A model generated the notes under the pieces. The model saw only the letters and a program-made list of their open reading frames with translations. It ran no database searches and was not told the DNA's origin. A stretch of DNA of 64,000 nucleotides from Durusdinium trenchii (Eukaryota > Sar > Dinophyceae > Suessiales > Symbiodiniaceae), in assembly GCA_963970005.1 (NCBI GenBank), contig CAXAMN010023350.1, forward strand, positions 361,904-425,903, read 5' to 3'. Below are positions 32,384 through 44,876 of this stretch, piece by piece; the first letter of the stretch is position 1, and every line of letters begins with the position of its first letter. The position numbers and the translations under genes were made by a program.

Positions 32384-33007
32384 GCTCAGCCTCCCTCACA
32401 GCCCAGCCAGTCGATATCGCCACAGGAAGCCCCTCCGGCCCACCCCGCACCTCCAGTTACCAATCCCGCCAATTTATCAACATCCCCTCCTCAAGAGCCC
32501 TCTCAAGCAGCGCAAACTCGTGCCCCACCAGATCCACCCCCAGAAGCCCCCTCAACGGAGTTCACCGCAGCTCCGTCTACGAGCCTCCCAACTCCTGCTT
32601 CGACGGCTTCTTCGACTTTGACTCCGTCGCCTTCGTCTCGGCAGGCGGTTGCGGCGGACACTTTGTCTAGTGATGCTGAACTCCACGTCAGTCTGACCTC
32701 TGGCGGTCGTCGGCAACACTCGGCAAAGGTAGTCGACCGGGCCCCTGACCCGACCATTTCGAGAACTTCGACTTCCTCAAAGTCGAGCAAGCAAGTATGT
32801 AGGAAACCATCCTTGATGGACGACCTGGATGGAAATGACCCCGTGCATCTAGCCACGGCCAAAGAGCTTCGACCTCTCAAGACCCTCAACAGCTGGCTAA
32901 AGACATGGGTTGGCAGACCGAAGACAAAGAAAAGACATGACCTTCACCTTTGTCATCGAGTGCTTCAAAAAAACCGATGCGAGTATTCCCAATTTCCCCA
33001 CGTCTGA
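32384..33007 (+). CDS. Pro/Ser/Thr-rich open frame between the direct repeats
   Basis: Open for about 207 codons after an in-frame TGA at 32381; the first ATG is at 32618. The upstream part is strongly Pro/Ala/Ser-rich (APPDPPPEAPSTEFTAAPST) and the downstream part is mixed and Lys-rich (LRPLKTLNSWLKTW). Such a composition is unlike the flanking intergenic DNA and resembles the linker of a retroelement polyprotein or a captured host exon. No domain recognised. The overlapping minus-strand frame 32503-32889 reads as a Ser/Val/Ala string and seems to be a shadow. Confidence 0.35.
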   Translation, partial: AQPPSQPSQSISPQEAPPAHPAPPVTNPANLSTSPPQEPSQAAQTRAPPDPPPEAPSTEFTAAPSTSLPTPASTASSTLTPSPSSRQAVAADTLSSDAELHVSLTSGGRRQHSAKVVDRAPDPTISRTSTSSKSSKQVCRKPSLMDDLDGNDPVHLATAKELRPLKTLNSWLKTWVGRPKTKKRHDLHLCHRVLQKNRCEYSQFPHV

Positions 33008-33305
33008 TTTGCAAGCAGGGGGCCACAGGGGTCCCGGTGGCCAACGAAGACCTCCTCTGGGACCCGTGCAAACGCACCTGCAGAACTAGATGCCTGTTGT
33101 TCTCGCTGTGGTTTGCTTTCATGGTGGTTCATGTATGGAAGCATGGTAAAGGGCTACTGCGTTTGTTAAACAGTTCTTCTCTCCGACCCAGCAGTCATTC
33201 CGTTCTGCAAGTCAAGGGCTGGGTATTCAGTAACTAAAGTGCTAGGTAGTCACTAACTAATTTCTGTAACTTCGTCAACTGATTCTAGCTCTTGCGAGCA
33301 ACCAT
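33006..33305 (+). repeat. Direct repeat, copy 2 of 2
   Basis: Second copy of the repeat at 31723-32005, same orientation, about 1.28 kb downstream, differing by scattered substitutions and one small insertion. High similarity implies a recent duplication or element-linked repeats. Confidence 0.88.
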
Positions 33306-35670
33306 CTAAGTGTGTGTGTGTGTGTTTTATTATGTTTTATTTACAATGTATGGTTTTGTTTTGTGTGTGTTCTTTTTTTTGCGCGGGGAGGCCGTAGAGG
33401 TAGTAGCTAGAGGTAGCTAGTAGCTAGGTAGCTACTACTACTACTACTACTACTAGTATGGACGCAGGATAGTTCACGCTTCCTTGGAGAAGCGCTCGCA
33501 CTATTTATTTGGTTCCTGGATGTTTAGGGAAGCTTAACTCTATTCAAGTGCTCGCCCCATGCGTTAAAGGTATTGGGCGTCGTTTATCGACGTTGTGCCT
33601 CAGACCTACCATGGCTTGGGTCCTCGGGGACAGTACCTTGGCAAGGGTGAGGCTGCCAAACGTCACTCACAACACGGGCACATGTTCGAGCAGATTCAGC
33701 GGTGAGGCCCATCGTGCTAATCCGCACGGGTGGCATAGACCCAGCAGCTTTCAACAAGCTGCAATCAACGGGGCAGGAGCATGCTGTTGCAGATGTCCTT
33801 CACCAGCAATTCATTGTTTGCAATATGTGGTACTTGTTTCTGTAGGCAGATCACAGACCGCTGGGTCGTTTAAATTCAGGCACCTGTTTCTGGCATCGCC
33901 ATTTGAAGCGGGTGCTACTAGACGTTGCCGGTCCGGGCAATTAGCAAGTGCAACATTTGGAAGTGCTCTTTTATCCTCAGGAATACTGGCATGGCTGTTA
34001 GCTTGACTCTCCCTCTCTCTCTCTCTTTCTATTTCTTTTGGTGCTTGGTTTTGCTTCTGCTGAGTCCGTGCACGAACTCCAGCAAAGAACAGATCTTCAC
34101 CTTTCAGAGGTGGTTCAATAGGAGCTTGTAGAGCTCCTCCCTTTCTTTTTGTCTCCGCCGCTCTATTCCTCTCCCTTTACCTCTATGTTCTGCATCGATG
34201 CCCCACGTCATGGATTTGTTGCTCTCTTCAAGTCCTCACTGTCCTCCTCACTAGTAAATTTGCCGTCGCAAACAGTAGCGGGTAGGGAGTCCACGCAAAC
34301 AGTGCACTGTCCTCTTCCCATAGCCACCGAGCTTGGCCGCTGAGAAACTGCTCCTGGCATTGGGTTGTGTGCTCGCCTTTAGCTAACGGCTAAACTCTTG
34401 AGAGGGCGATGGAGAAGAAGAAGAAGAAGGTTCATGTGCGCAGAATATACCGAATGATCTTGATGTTTCTTACAGCAAATGCGACGTCCTTCTCTGCGCT
34501 ACCGCTACTCATATCGTGCGATGGACAGCGCACACCATCTAGGTTGCTGAGCACTGCAACTGATGGGGTGGTGCATGGTTTCGTATTTCCAGTCGTTACC
34601 ACTGTAGCAGGCTGTAGCTTGGCCGTAGTCTTCCTGCAGCCTCAACCTTCGCCATCACATACTCCGGTGATAGGCCGAGTGCGGAATCGCCTCTTTGTGC
34701 GTGGCCGTGCATGGCTGTGTGGCAAGCAACGCAGGTTGGCACAGGTGCGCGTGCGTGCAAGCGCACATTTGCGTTTGCCATCACTAGATGCCATCCAGGT
34801 CAACCAAAGTTGTTGCCTTCAATCGAACTGTGCATCCACTCTACGCTCTCCAGACTAGTGGCGAAAGGCTGCAACCCCGAAACATCACTATAGATTGCTC
34901 CCCCCAAGGACAGTGCAAGTCACAAACCACCAGAGAAAAACTGACTGAGAATATGTTGCACCATCCTGGTTGTTCCCCAGAAGGCCAGGCGCACCTTTGC
35001 TTTTGGATGAGGTCAATGCTGCAGTCCTGTGTTTTCTCAGATGCGAAGAATGCCTTTTTCGGAAAACTGTTCCGGAAGAAAGTGAGTCTGTGGGCCACCT
35101 CGCAGATCGCATTATTTTGTGCCCTGGCGAGAAGTTGTTGTTGTTGTTGGCGGCGGTGGTGGAATCAAAACAGCCGCCAATAATAGTTATCACATATTGC
35201 AACCCTGGAACTTCAAGGGGACAAGGTTAGGGATACAGTTGAAGTCTTGGGGGATGTTGGTTTCGTAAGTAGCTGGGGTTGGTCCGTTTTTTTTTAAATG
35301 TTTTTGAGGTGTTGCTCTGGGGGAGTGGGGGGTAAAAACGCAACAACGGGCGGTTTCTTTGTGCCTAGAAGGGGGTAGGGACTTAAAGTAAGAGTCCACA
35401 TCTTCGGAAGATGTGTGTTGATGGGGCTGCAGTTTTGTTTGTGCCTTATTGCTGCTGTTGTTGTTGCGAGCTATGGCTGCTTTCTGCTATTATACTATTA
35501 TACCATATGTTATTGCTTTGTGTCGCTCAAGGTGTTTTATATAGGAGTATGTTTAGGATATTATTCCTGAAACCTGTTATAATATATCCTTGAACATCCA
35601 CAAACGAAGGCTCCAGGCTCCTGGTACCTTTGGAATTGAGCCCTGAGCCCTGAACATCCAAAATGCTAAG
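33306..35670. other. Unassigned interval with simple repeats
   Basis: (GT)n at 33311-33325, TAGCTAG/(CTA)n at 33405-33456 and CT-rich DNA at 34005-34035 were seen. The frame 34409-34858 plus (149 residues, Lys-rich start, no motif) is not supported by anything else. No other gene was recognised. Confidence 0.45.
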
Positions 35671-35812
35671 GATCATCGATCTATGGGGCATGGGCCTTGG
35701 CCACATTCGTTTTGCCAGAGATTTTCTGGCGGTGGCAGTGAGACAGACAGTCATATTGTATCCTGAAACTCTTGACAGAGTTCTGGTTGTCAATGCAGCC
35801 ACTTGGTGGCAA
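35671..35812 (+). CDS. CRAL-TRIO (Sec14-like) lipid-binding domain exon
   Basis: After AAATGCTAAG the frame reads IIDLWGMGLGHIRFA, then a helix, then ILYPETLDRVLVVNAATWWQ. This matches the core of the CRAL-TRIO domain, where a hydrophobic strand ending in D-x-G-like sequence is followed by YPE-x-L and (V/I)NAP. The Pro of NAP is Ala here. A GC donor at 35813 (GCACGAAG) would end the exon in the usual style of this genome. Partner exons were not found: pieces at 35.9-36.2 kb are open but have no motif. It may be one exon of a larger gene or a fragment. The family binds small hydrophobic ligands such as phospholipids. Confidence 0.55.
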
Positions 35813-38800
35813 GCACGAAGATGCAAGGAGTGGTTGTATTTAATGTATACTCATGTTATGTTGTATGGCTGTATTGAATACAACCCTCAACATCCCTGCC
35901 TTTGGCGGGAAGTTATGCCGAAAGCATACTGTGAAAGTAAGCCGATCAGGGAACCTCAACAGAAGCCAAAATTTTGCCGAAGCAGCAACTCCTACCGTGT
36001 CGTACCGCATATTGCTGGAAAGTTCCTTCAGAACGCAAAAGCTTCAGACGTTGTTACCTCCAAGTTTGCTTTTCAGGTTGCCCCCTAGGAGGGTTCTCAA
36101 AAGCCCAAGCGGTCCTAGCTGGCTTGGAGAATTATATACCTGCCTCCTGCCATTCCAGAAGTTGTGGCGCGAGTGGACGCAACAATCAGAAAACATAAGA
36201 ATGCAAGATGCAAGCAGCATAATACAAACCAAATGCAATGTGAAATTGTAGATTGAGCTCTAGACCCTAGAGGCCATGCGCAACAACATGTACCACCGTG
36301 CCCGTAGTACCTGTTGTATGAGGGAGCATTGTTTAGATGTTGGGGCACTGCTTGAAACAATCTTGAAACACATATTGAAACGACAGGGAGTCAGCTGAGT
36401 GGCATGTCAGTTCGGAGCAAGCGAATTGAAGCCGAGAACCCCAGGCAAAGAGAGATGCAAACGCTGCTTGCAAGTGCACCCAAGAGGTGACAAAGCTAGT
36501 GCTCTTTTTGGGGGTGGGGCAAACCCCTACAACCACTATATCACAGTACAAAGTGGACTACACCTGCAATACCTGGAGCCTGATTTAAACCTCCAGATAC
36601 CCCTGCAATCTCCACAAGATTGTGAAGGATTTTGATGTGCCGACAAGTTCCCGCAGATCAACTGACAGTTGGGCTAGATTGCTTTTCCCCGAGCGTGAAT
36701 CAATCTCCGTTTTTGGTCCGAGTCCTTTCTCCAGCGTGTCCAAATGAAAACGCATTGAGCAACGTTGTTTTTTCTCAATTGAAAGGGCACATGCAAAAGT
36801 GGAACTTGTTAACTTTCCGCGAAAGCAAATGTGTGAAGCTTCTTGTTCTGCGAAAGCTCGCGAAAACGCCCCGCGCAACCTTCCAATTTTTGAGCCGCGA
36901 AAGCACACCGCGAAAGCAATATATATATATATATATAGAGTGAAGGTTAAGTATATAGGTATAGGCAAGTATGAATCTCACGCGTGCACACAATCTCACA
37001 GCACTTCATTCCAGTGTAGCTACTGGAGCGGTGCGATGAAATGTTTGGTCCGGCAGCTTTCTCCTCAACTTGCTTTTTGGGTGGAAGCAGGAAGTGTCAG
37101 ATTTGTGTGAAATAGTGTGGAAACGTGACATGTTCAAGTGTGAAGGATGCATTTGCTGCGGAGGCGTGAGGTCGGCGCTTTGTGTTACTGTGCCATAGTC
37201 TTACGATTGCTGTTGCAGGAGCCGCAAATATAGACACAAAATCTAAGCTGATCCCCGCAAAAAAAAAACGCCCGCGAAAGCTCCGTGAAAGCACCTATAC
37301 AACCTCCATCCAACCAATCCCCTTTCGACGCCGCCTGGCCCAGAAGAGTTTCAGCCACAAAGCCTCCCCGCAACTCGTGGAGAAGAAGTCTTGTTGTCCT
37401 AAGCTCATGCTCGCCGACACAAGCAAGCAAAGCATCGCCGTCAAACTGCTTCCTTAGCTGCCTCGCCTTCTTGCACTGCTTCGCTCGCTGCTGCTTCATT
37501 TTCACCTGCCTCTGACATTGAATAATGTCCCCTGGCTGAAGAAAAGGATCTGTCCGATGCACCGTTCGCGTAGGCACCTTTGATAAACAGGTGCATCGCG
37601 TAGGCACCCTTCGCAGCCGCGAAAGCTCACGAAAGCTTTGGCGAAGGTTTTGTTTTTGTGTATAGGCCCCAAACCACAAAAGAACAACGATCATTTGCCG
37701 AGGCATGGTCATTTGCGCGGCTTTTGTGGCCAATCCTGAAGCAGTTGCTACATCCAGTCACCCAACGCAAAGTTGAAATCGTGGATGCAAGCCGCACCCG
37801 TGCTTCAGCTGAACGGCCTGACATTCTCACCAGTTATCAATGTTCGTATTTTAAACGTTTTAAGGCGGGGTAGGTCGCGAGGACGTGTAGTAAGAAGCTC
37901 CTTGTACATAAATTTGAGGCAACTAATACATACATATATATACATATGTGTGTATGTACATAGTCAGTAGGATTGATGTTGGAACCCTTCGTCGAAATGG
38001 TTCCGGAATTTAGCAAAGAACACATGTAGGCAAAAAATGCGCAATCCTGTCCTGAGGCGAAAAGCTTTTGGAGCACCTCGATGCAAATTCTATCCCTTTT
38101 CAGCTTGGAGGTCCAAACCATGGAATTCACATGGGACGACTACTCCATGATTGAAGAATTCCTTGCAAAATGTTTAATTTGGTATTATATATGATATGTA
38201 TATAGTATTGTATATTTGAGGGAAATAAGGAGATGAAAGCCCTTGCTTTACATGAGCCACAAACCATGCAAAGAATTAGTAGTAATTAAAAAGGATATGC
38301 AAATAATAAACACAAAATGTGACGATAAATGCGCACAAATGCATCATATTGCCAGAAAAGTTTTTGTTTTTTTTACACCGTGTATTGTGTATTATGCAAT
38401 TCATTACAACTCTAATTTGACAAAAGAACTACAGAAACTCCTTGGTTTTTAAAGTTTTTTGAACATTGTGTTGAACGTTCCCGATGCTGCATTTGGGTTT
38501 TTGTCAAAGCCAGTGCGGTCATGTGTGGATATCCTGCAACAAGCAAGCAAGCAGGCCAGTTGATTAGCTGGGGATGCTCGTCTTGGGAGGCCCCAGGTGT
38601 GAGTGCTTAAGGTGAGAACATGTTGGTCTCGGCAGGACGGACCTCAGAGCCGACCGCAAATACAGTGAGCGCCGAAAAGCGGGCCGAAGCTGTAGAATCT
38701 TGAGCGGAAGAGATCGAAGAAAGTCGGGATCATCATCCCCCAGACAGGAGGGCGCTCAGGCGGCGCCAAACCGAAGAGAATTTGGCCGCCACAATCAACT

Positions 38801-39235
38801 GGGAGAGGTGATGCAAAAGAATGGGCCTTATGACTTGCAAATTTACAACACCGCACATTCCCCACAGCCATTGTGGCTGAAACTGCAAAAAATCATCACT
38901 ATCACCCCCAGCCAGCCAGGTAGCGTGAGAAAAAATCAACGAGAAACATTGATATGATCCACGGTCTAGTCTAGGGGGGTCCAATTGAGCAGCGCTCTAC
39001 GAAAGAACAACATAATCCGATTAAACTGCAAGACTGTCGCGTAAGCGAAAGTCTGCACGGCGTAAGGGTTGCGTAAGGTTTGGTGGAAGCCAGGGTTTAT
39101 TTGGATTGGGTTGCGTAATTTTTTCTGTTCCACCTACTGTATCAGGTGAGGGTTGTTAAATTTTATGTCAATTGTTTTGCTCCTTTCCTCGTCCCTCGTC
39201 TCCTTTTCTCTTCCTCGTCCTCCTTAACCACGAAT
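35813..39235. other. Unassigned interval
   Basis: Contains (AT)n at 36919-36937, TACATATATA repeats at 37925-37960, and scattered short frames on both strands. The minus-strand frame 37185-37733 and its plus-strand counterpart share the same DNA (CGCGAAAGC-type direct repeats at 36820-36920, 37270-37295 and 37615-37640), so neither is called. Confidence 0.45.
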
Positions 39236-39400
39236 ATCGGATGGCAATATTCTCCGTCGGACTTCAATTACCAACTCTGGATGGCAGTGTTCCCCGCCGG
39301 ACCTCAATCGCAATTCCGGACGGCAGTGCTGCCCGCCGGACTTCACCGCCAGCTCCGGACGGCAATGTTCCCCGCCGGACCTCATTCGCGAGTCAAAAGA
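39236..39400 (+). repeat. GC-rich ~50-bp minisatellite
   Basis: Three full units and a partial one built on GGACGGCAATGTTCCCCGCC, then GGACCTCAATCGCAATTCC. The units keep a three-base register, so the translation is periodic (DGNVPRRTS/DGSAARRTS), but no start or domain supports a protein. Confidence 0.8.
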
Positions 39401-39660
39401 CACGCCAGATACTTATAGAACGCCAGAAAGAATATCACAAAATGTGTCAGAAGAGACGCTAGAAAATATGCCAAAAGATGTGCTAGAATGAATGTTAGAA
39501 GAATATCAAAAATAACATCAGAAGATATTCTAGAATATCTGAAACGATGTCGGAAAATATAATAGAAATAAGATTAGATGAATACTAGAATCGTTGCTAG
39601 ATAGAATGCTATAATGAACGCTAGAAGGGATACTAGAAAGAATATAGCCCTTGCTACCGA
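39401..39660 (+). repeat. Degenerate CTAGAA/GAATAT repeat
   Basis: AT-rich array of irregular units such as GCTAGAATGAATGTTAGAAG and AATATCAAAA or TACTAGAAAGAATAT. Unit length drifts, so the array looks old. It directly follows the GC-rich minisatellite. Confidence 0.65.
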
Positions 39661-39864
39661 AATAACAAAATTGAGGAGCTTGAGGCAACTTTCTCCATAT
39701 ATAAAAACCTGTGAATTTTCTTTAATTCGAGGTCTTGGTAACATACCCTGACTTCAAGGCTTCAGGGTTGGGCTTGAATTTTATTTAGGTGCTAGGGAGT
39801 GGCACTTAGATAGTTGTTCATAAGGATGGTCTCCTGGCGATTTTAAAACTATATTATAGTATAG

Positions 39865-40830
39865 GCGGCTAAGCACCTCCACTTTCCCAAGCAATACAAA
39901 CCCTCAATCTTAGGTGGGCCTCAGCCTGTAGTATTCTACCTTCGCAGCAGGTTTTTAGATTGCCAGACTAAGCCACTAAACCCTAATAAACACTAAGAAG
40001 GCCTGGTTTGATGGTGTATTTGCTATTGGCGAGGTTGGGCCCCTGGTGATTTTAGGTTGTGGTGGGGGTTGGTGGGCTGTGGTTGTTGAAGCTTCTTCTG
40101 CTGGGTTTCTGCTGCCTACCTCAATTTAACCTAGAGGGCTAAGCTAAAATTTGAACAAAGGGGTTGAAGACCAACAGTTAGCCAACACGGCTAGGGCTAA
40201 GCTAAAATTTGAACAAAGGGGTTGAAAACCAACAGTTAGCCAACACGGCTTTCCCAAGAAACACACGCCCTCAGTCTTAGGTGGGCCTCAGCCTGTGGTA
40301 TTCTACCTTTGCAGCAGGTTTCTAGATTGCCAGACCAAAGCCACTAAACCCTAATAAACACTAAGAAGGCCTGGTTTGATGGTGTGTTTGCTGTTGGTGA
40401 GATTGGGTCCCTGGTGACTTTAGGTCGTGGTGGGGGTTGGTGGGCTCTGGTTGTTGAAGCTTCTTGTGCTGGGTTTCTGTTGCCCACCTCAATTTAATCC
40501 AGAGGGCCGAGCTAAAGCTTGAACAAAGGGATTGAAGACCAACATTTGGCCAGCACCTCCACCCTGGCTTTCCCAAGCAACACAAACCCTCAGTCTCAGG
40601 TGGGTAGTATTTTACCTTTCCAGATTGCCAGACCAAAGCCACTAAACTCTAATAAACACTAAGAAGGCCTGGTTTGATGGTGTATTTGCTGTTGGGGAGG
40701 TTGAGCCCCTTGTGACTTTAGGTTGTGGTGGGGGTTGGTGGGTTCTGGTTGTTGAAGCTTCTTGTGTTGGGTTTCTGCTGCCCGCCTTAATTTAATCCAG
40801 AGGGCCAAGCTAAAACTTTGTGATGGTAGT
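39865..40830 (+). repeat. Three-copy tandem repeat, ~0.3 kb unit
   Basis: Landmarks CCACTAAACCCTAATAAACA, AGAAGGCCTGGTTTGATGG, GGTTGTTGAAGCTTCTT and CTGGGTTTCTGCTGCC recur three times in order, at about 39970, 40335 and 40635. The first unit is longer because about 60 bp (GGGCTAAGCTAAAATTTGAA and following) is itself duplicated at 40137-40250. The minus-strand frames 40361-40642 and 40659-40973 are the same translation from neighbouring units and are not genes. Confidence 0.85.
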
Positions 40831-40974
40831 GGTTTTAACTTGTGATGTTTTAGATGCTGTAGCTTGGGTGAAGTGGCCTGAAAACGGGTGAAGATATTGA
40901 CGCGCGCGTTGGGACATTCGTGGTCTCGGTTTTGGGACAATTTTATTTCGAGTGGGGTGCCCAACCTAATCACT

Positions 40975-43590
40975 TGGCTTTGTACATTTTATATTGTTTT
41001 TATATATTTTCACCAGAAGGAATTTTATTTTGCATTTCTGATTTAGGACCCCATACTCATATTGTTAATAGATCTTTGCCAGGATAGGCCTTGAGGTTTT
41101 TTTTTTTTCGGATGCCTAGGGAAGATTATAAAGAATATTAGAAGGAATATCCGAAAAAAAAACTATTAAAAGAACCGCTATTAGAACATATATTATACTA
41201 AAATCATAAATAACGGAATATTTAAATCACATATTAATAAATATGTAAAATGGAATTAGACATATTAAAAGAAATATTTAAAATATTATTCGGAAATAAA
41301 TTTAAACGAAAGAAATATAACATATAAATAATATAAGATATTATATATTGCAAAAATAGAAAATATATTTTTAGAATTATATAATTATTATTAAAAAATT
41401 TATTCGAATTAATTTAATATAGATATATAAATATATATTTAACAAATATATATATATTGAAAAAAAAAAAAAAAAAAAAATTTAAAAAATAAATATAATT
41501 TTAAAAAAAAAAAAAAAAAAATTAAATATTAACAATATTTTGGCATAAAAATAATATTAAAAGAATATATTTAAATATTGAAATTGGACCCAATATTATA
41601 TCGTTGGAATGATTACGCATTTAGGATCGATCCCTTAGACGTCGGTTATGATTAAGGTTGTTTTGCTACGAATGGAAATATATGGATATTAAATGATATT
41701 TATTTGTTTTGAAAAAAAAAAAAATTATTTCTTATACGAGGCTTTGAAATTCTAGAATTTTTTACACTAGTGGGTTATTTAATAAGGACCAAATCTGAGC
41801 TTGGCCGAATGTGAAATGAATGAAATTTAATATTGCTCAAAATTATATAATTAATTTTGATTTAATGATTGATTTAAAGATATTAATAAATAATTTTATT
41901 GATGATATTCTTTAAATTTATTTATTTCTATTTTGTTATTATTGATATTATTATTATTTATATTCATTCGTATCGTAATAAAAGAAATATCAATAATAAT
42001 ATCCTATTATCATTAATATTAATATTATTATTATTATTCCCACTATTATTATTATTACTATTTTTATATTTTACGGGATGATTTTGTTACAAAATTCTAT
42101 CCCGCAAAAGACAAAAAAAAAAATCAAATTAAGATTGGCGAAAATTTACCCTGCCACATCTGATCCCCCATCCCATGTTAAATATATATATATATGAACG
42201 ATCGATTATTGTAATGATTCTTGCAAAGAGATATATAGAAAATCAATTTTGTAACAAACATATTGATAAATATAAACAATTAATATTTCGTTTTTATCAA
42301 TAAATAAATAAAATATTAATCTATATATTTTATATCCATTATGGAATAAAGGGGTAAATATAAATTCAATATAATTTAACAAAATATAAATTATAAAACA
42401 TAAATATCATATCATAAAATCCCGGATAAAAAAATTATATCTATATGGCCTATATAATGTTGCACCGGATTATCTCCTCGATATATTTTTTATATATTAC
42501 AATATATATTGATTAAATCAACAATATTCAACAAAATTAATATTTACGTCTAATCCGAAAATAATATATATATATTTAAAAAACTAATCGATTTAGAAAT
42601 AGGTCCATAGACAATTAAACGTATTACGATATCAAAGAAGAAACATATTCAAATATATCGATATATATTATATATGTGATAATATATATTAATATCGAAT
42701 TAATGATAACTCCATTAATATATCATTTATATATTCTAAATATATATATATATTCTTAATTTTATATTATTATTTCATTTATCATTTTATAAAAATCTTG
42801 TATATATTTTTCAATATATTAATAATTTGATAATTGTATTTTATATTATTAAATCTATATCAAAGAATATATTGAATCATTCCAATACATTTTTATATCA
42901 TATCCAGAATAATAACAGAATATATAGACGAAAATATCACATCATATAAAATATATTATCATATCATTCCAAAAATATAATATATGTAATATATTTAAAA
43001 ATATAATATCCAAATTTATATTATTATATCCTAAGTTAAATATTATATCATGTTCAGACTAATATTTCAATATATAAAAATTTCATATTCCATGATAAAT
43101 ATAACATTATGTCATGCCGAAAATAATATATAATAGAAAAAATAACTAATCATTATTATATTATTAATGGTATATTTTTATTAAATACAATTCTTAAATT
43201 TATCAATATTATCTATATTATCTCCCTGTGAATTCCACCTAATTCCCAAGGATGGTCATTTTATAGATATAAAACGATATCCCCAGGGTTCTAGCAATAT
43301 AATAACTAGAAAAAGACGACAGAATAGAGAATCCCACATCCCGTATTTAAAAATTGGACCACTATAGAATCATCATAGTAATCCTCTATAGATTCACGCA
43401 CCCGAATAGAAATATCAAATTGATATAATTGATAACATAGAATGGGTGACCGTATTATTTAATAATATCCCAAGATTCCCATATGGATATATTTCTTAAA
43501 AATGGTCCTAGGTTAAGCAAATCTCCTTAAAACATAAAGAAATAGATATTATTGTCAACAAAATTCAAGAAAATATAATATACCCATCCA
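40975..43590. other. Extremely AT-rich island
   Basis: About 2.6 kb of DNA dominated by ATATAT, AAATATTAT and poly-A runs (41461-41480, 41501-41520, 41712-41723), with very few G or C. No gene was seen; the plus frame at 41899-42081 is a translation of TTATTA. Its base composition is unlike the coding part of the window and similar to 46350-46650 and 49060-49380. Confidence 0.8.
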
Positions 43591-43659
43591 CAAAGCTTCC
43601 ATGACGATCTTTCAGGAAATGATCAGTCGAGAGCAAGCTTCAGCTGAATCAGAAGGACG

Positions 43660-44876
43660 ATGCGCTCATCATGGGCTTGAAGGCCAAAGGCATCCTGATA
43701 CAGGACAATAAATGTCATTACCTCACGTGGAATTCAGAAGCCAAAGCTCTCCAGCCGAATCAGAAGATTCCGTTGACTTCAAAGGAGATATGCGCGACCC
43801 TGCAGAGGATTCACCAATTGGCACAGAGTCCGAATTTGGTTTTGAAGTTCGTTGCCCTTCGTACCATCATTCAGGAGAGCCTTCCACAGGACATGGCAAT
43901 GGCCATACCGTGGCGCCTCGATATCACCCTACGCAGCCAGGAGGCCTTAGAATTGCATTCCCTGCTATTGAAGCTGGCCGGAAACGGCATTACTCAACTT
44001 GAATTGATGAGGATGCGTCAATCCAATCTTCAGAGATCACCGTTGGCAACTTCTATATCCCAACGACTTCGCAGGTGATGAGGGGAATCATGACCGCCAG
44101 CTTGCTCAGTGATGGTAGTTCGTGCTACATCAATTCTGTCTTGCAAGCTCAGGTCTGGACTAGCATCATGACCACGGCTCTGGATCTTGATATTTGGGGT
44201 GCATGGACAGAACCAATTTTGAGCATGTTCACCATTCATGCAGGGGAGGCTATTTTTCCATGCAATAGTTTCTATTTGGCACACCACCTTCGAAAGTGGT
44301 TCACCACCCATCCCGCACCTGTTTAACAAGATGCAGGTGAATTTGCCGGATGGCTTCGAGGCCAGATGTTTGAAAAGGTTTTGATGCCGGAACAGCGCTC
44401 GATCCTTCATGCATGGGATGCCAGATTGATTTCTAGCACCGAGGATAATAATTAATTGATGTCACCCATTGTCACCCATCGTCATTAGATCTCTGCTTGA
44501 GGCCGATACGACCCTCCAACAGGCAATCCGCCTTTAGCACAGGCAGGAACCGTTCCTTCATGCCTTGAGAGCCCAGAGTCCCTTTGTGTGCATTCAGCTG
44601 GAACGATATCCAGCCTTGATCGTTGGACATGATCATGCAGTGACTTGGGACCACAACCAAGTCTTGATGCCTGTGTTTGATGGCCTGGGCCATAGCTCCG
44701 TGACTTGGCATGAATTACAATTGATTGCAGGAATCCTTCACAAAACGTCCAATCCGACCGCAGGGCACTACCAAGCAGTCCTGTTCAACTCCGGCTGTGG
44801 CCTCCTGTGCAATGACAATCGTCCGCCTGATCGCTTAGTTCGATATCAACCTTTTTTTACAAAGAGATCTATATGA
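43660..44876 (+). pseudogene. Ubiquitin-specific-protease-like coding remnant
   Basis: Three plus-strand frames carry the parts of a peptidase C19-like domain in order. 43671-44078 is an N-terminal helical part with no motif. 44075-44326 contains a Cys box, DGSSCYINSVLQA, like the family's GNTCYLNS. An in-frame TAA at 44324 stands just before QDAGEFAGWL, matching the family's QDAxEF block. 44565-44876 has FVCIQLERYP and the His box TAGHYQAVLF followed by CNDNRPPDRL, where the third catalytic residue normally lies. Frame changes between blocks and the stop make it a probable pseudogene. I recall similar domains at the C-terminus of some dinoflagellate retroelement polyproteins, so it may be a transposon remnant and not a cellular protease. 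It sits as a normal-GC patch between AT-rich islands. Confidence 0.55.

Noticed and set aside
37185..37733. 182-residue minus-strand frame
   Set aside because: It is Arg/Lys-rich from CGCGAAAGC-type direct repeats, with an equally open plus strand and no domain.
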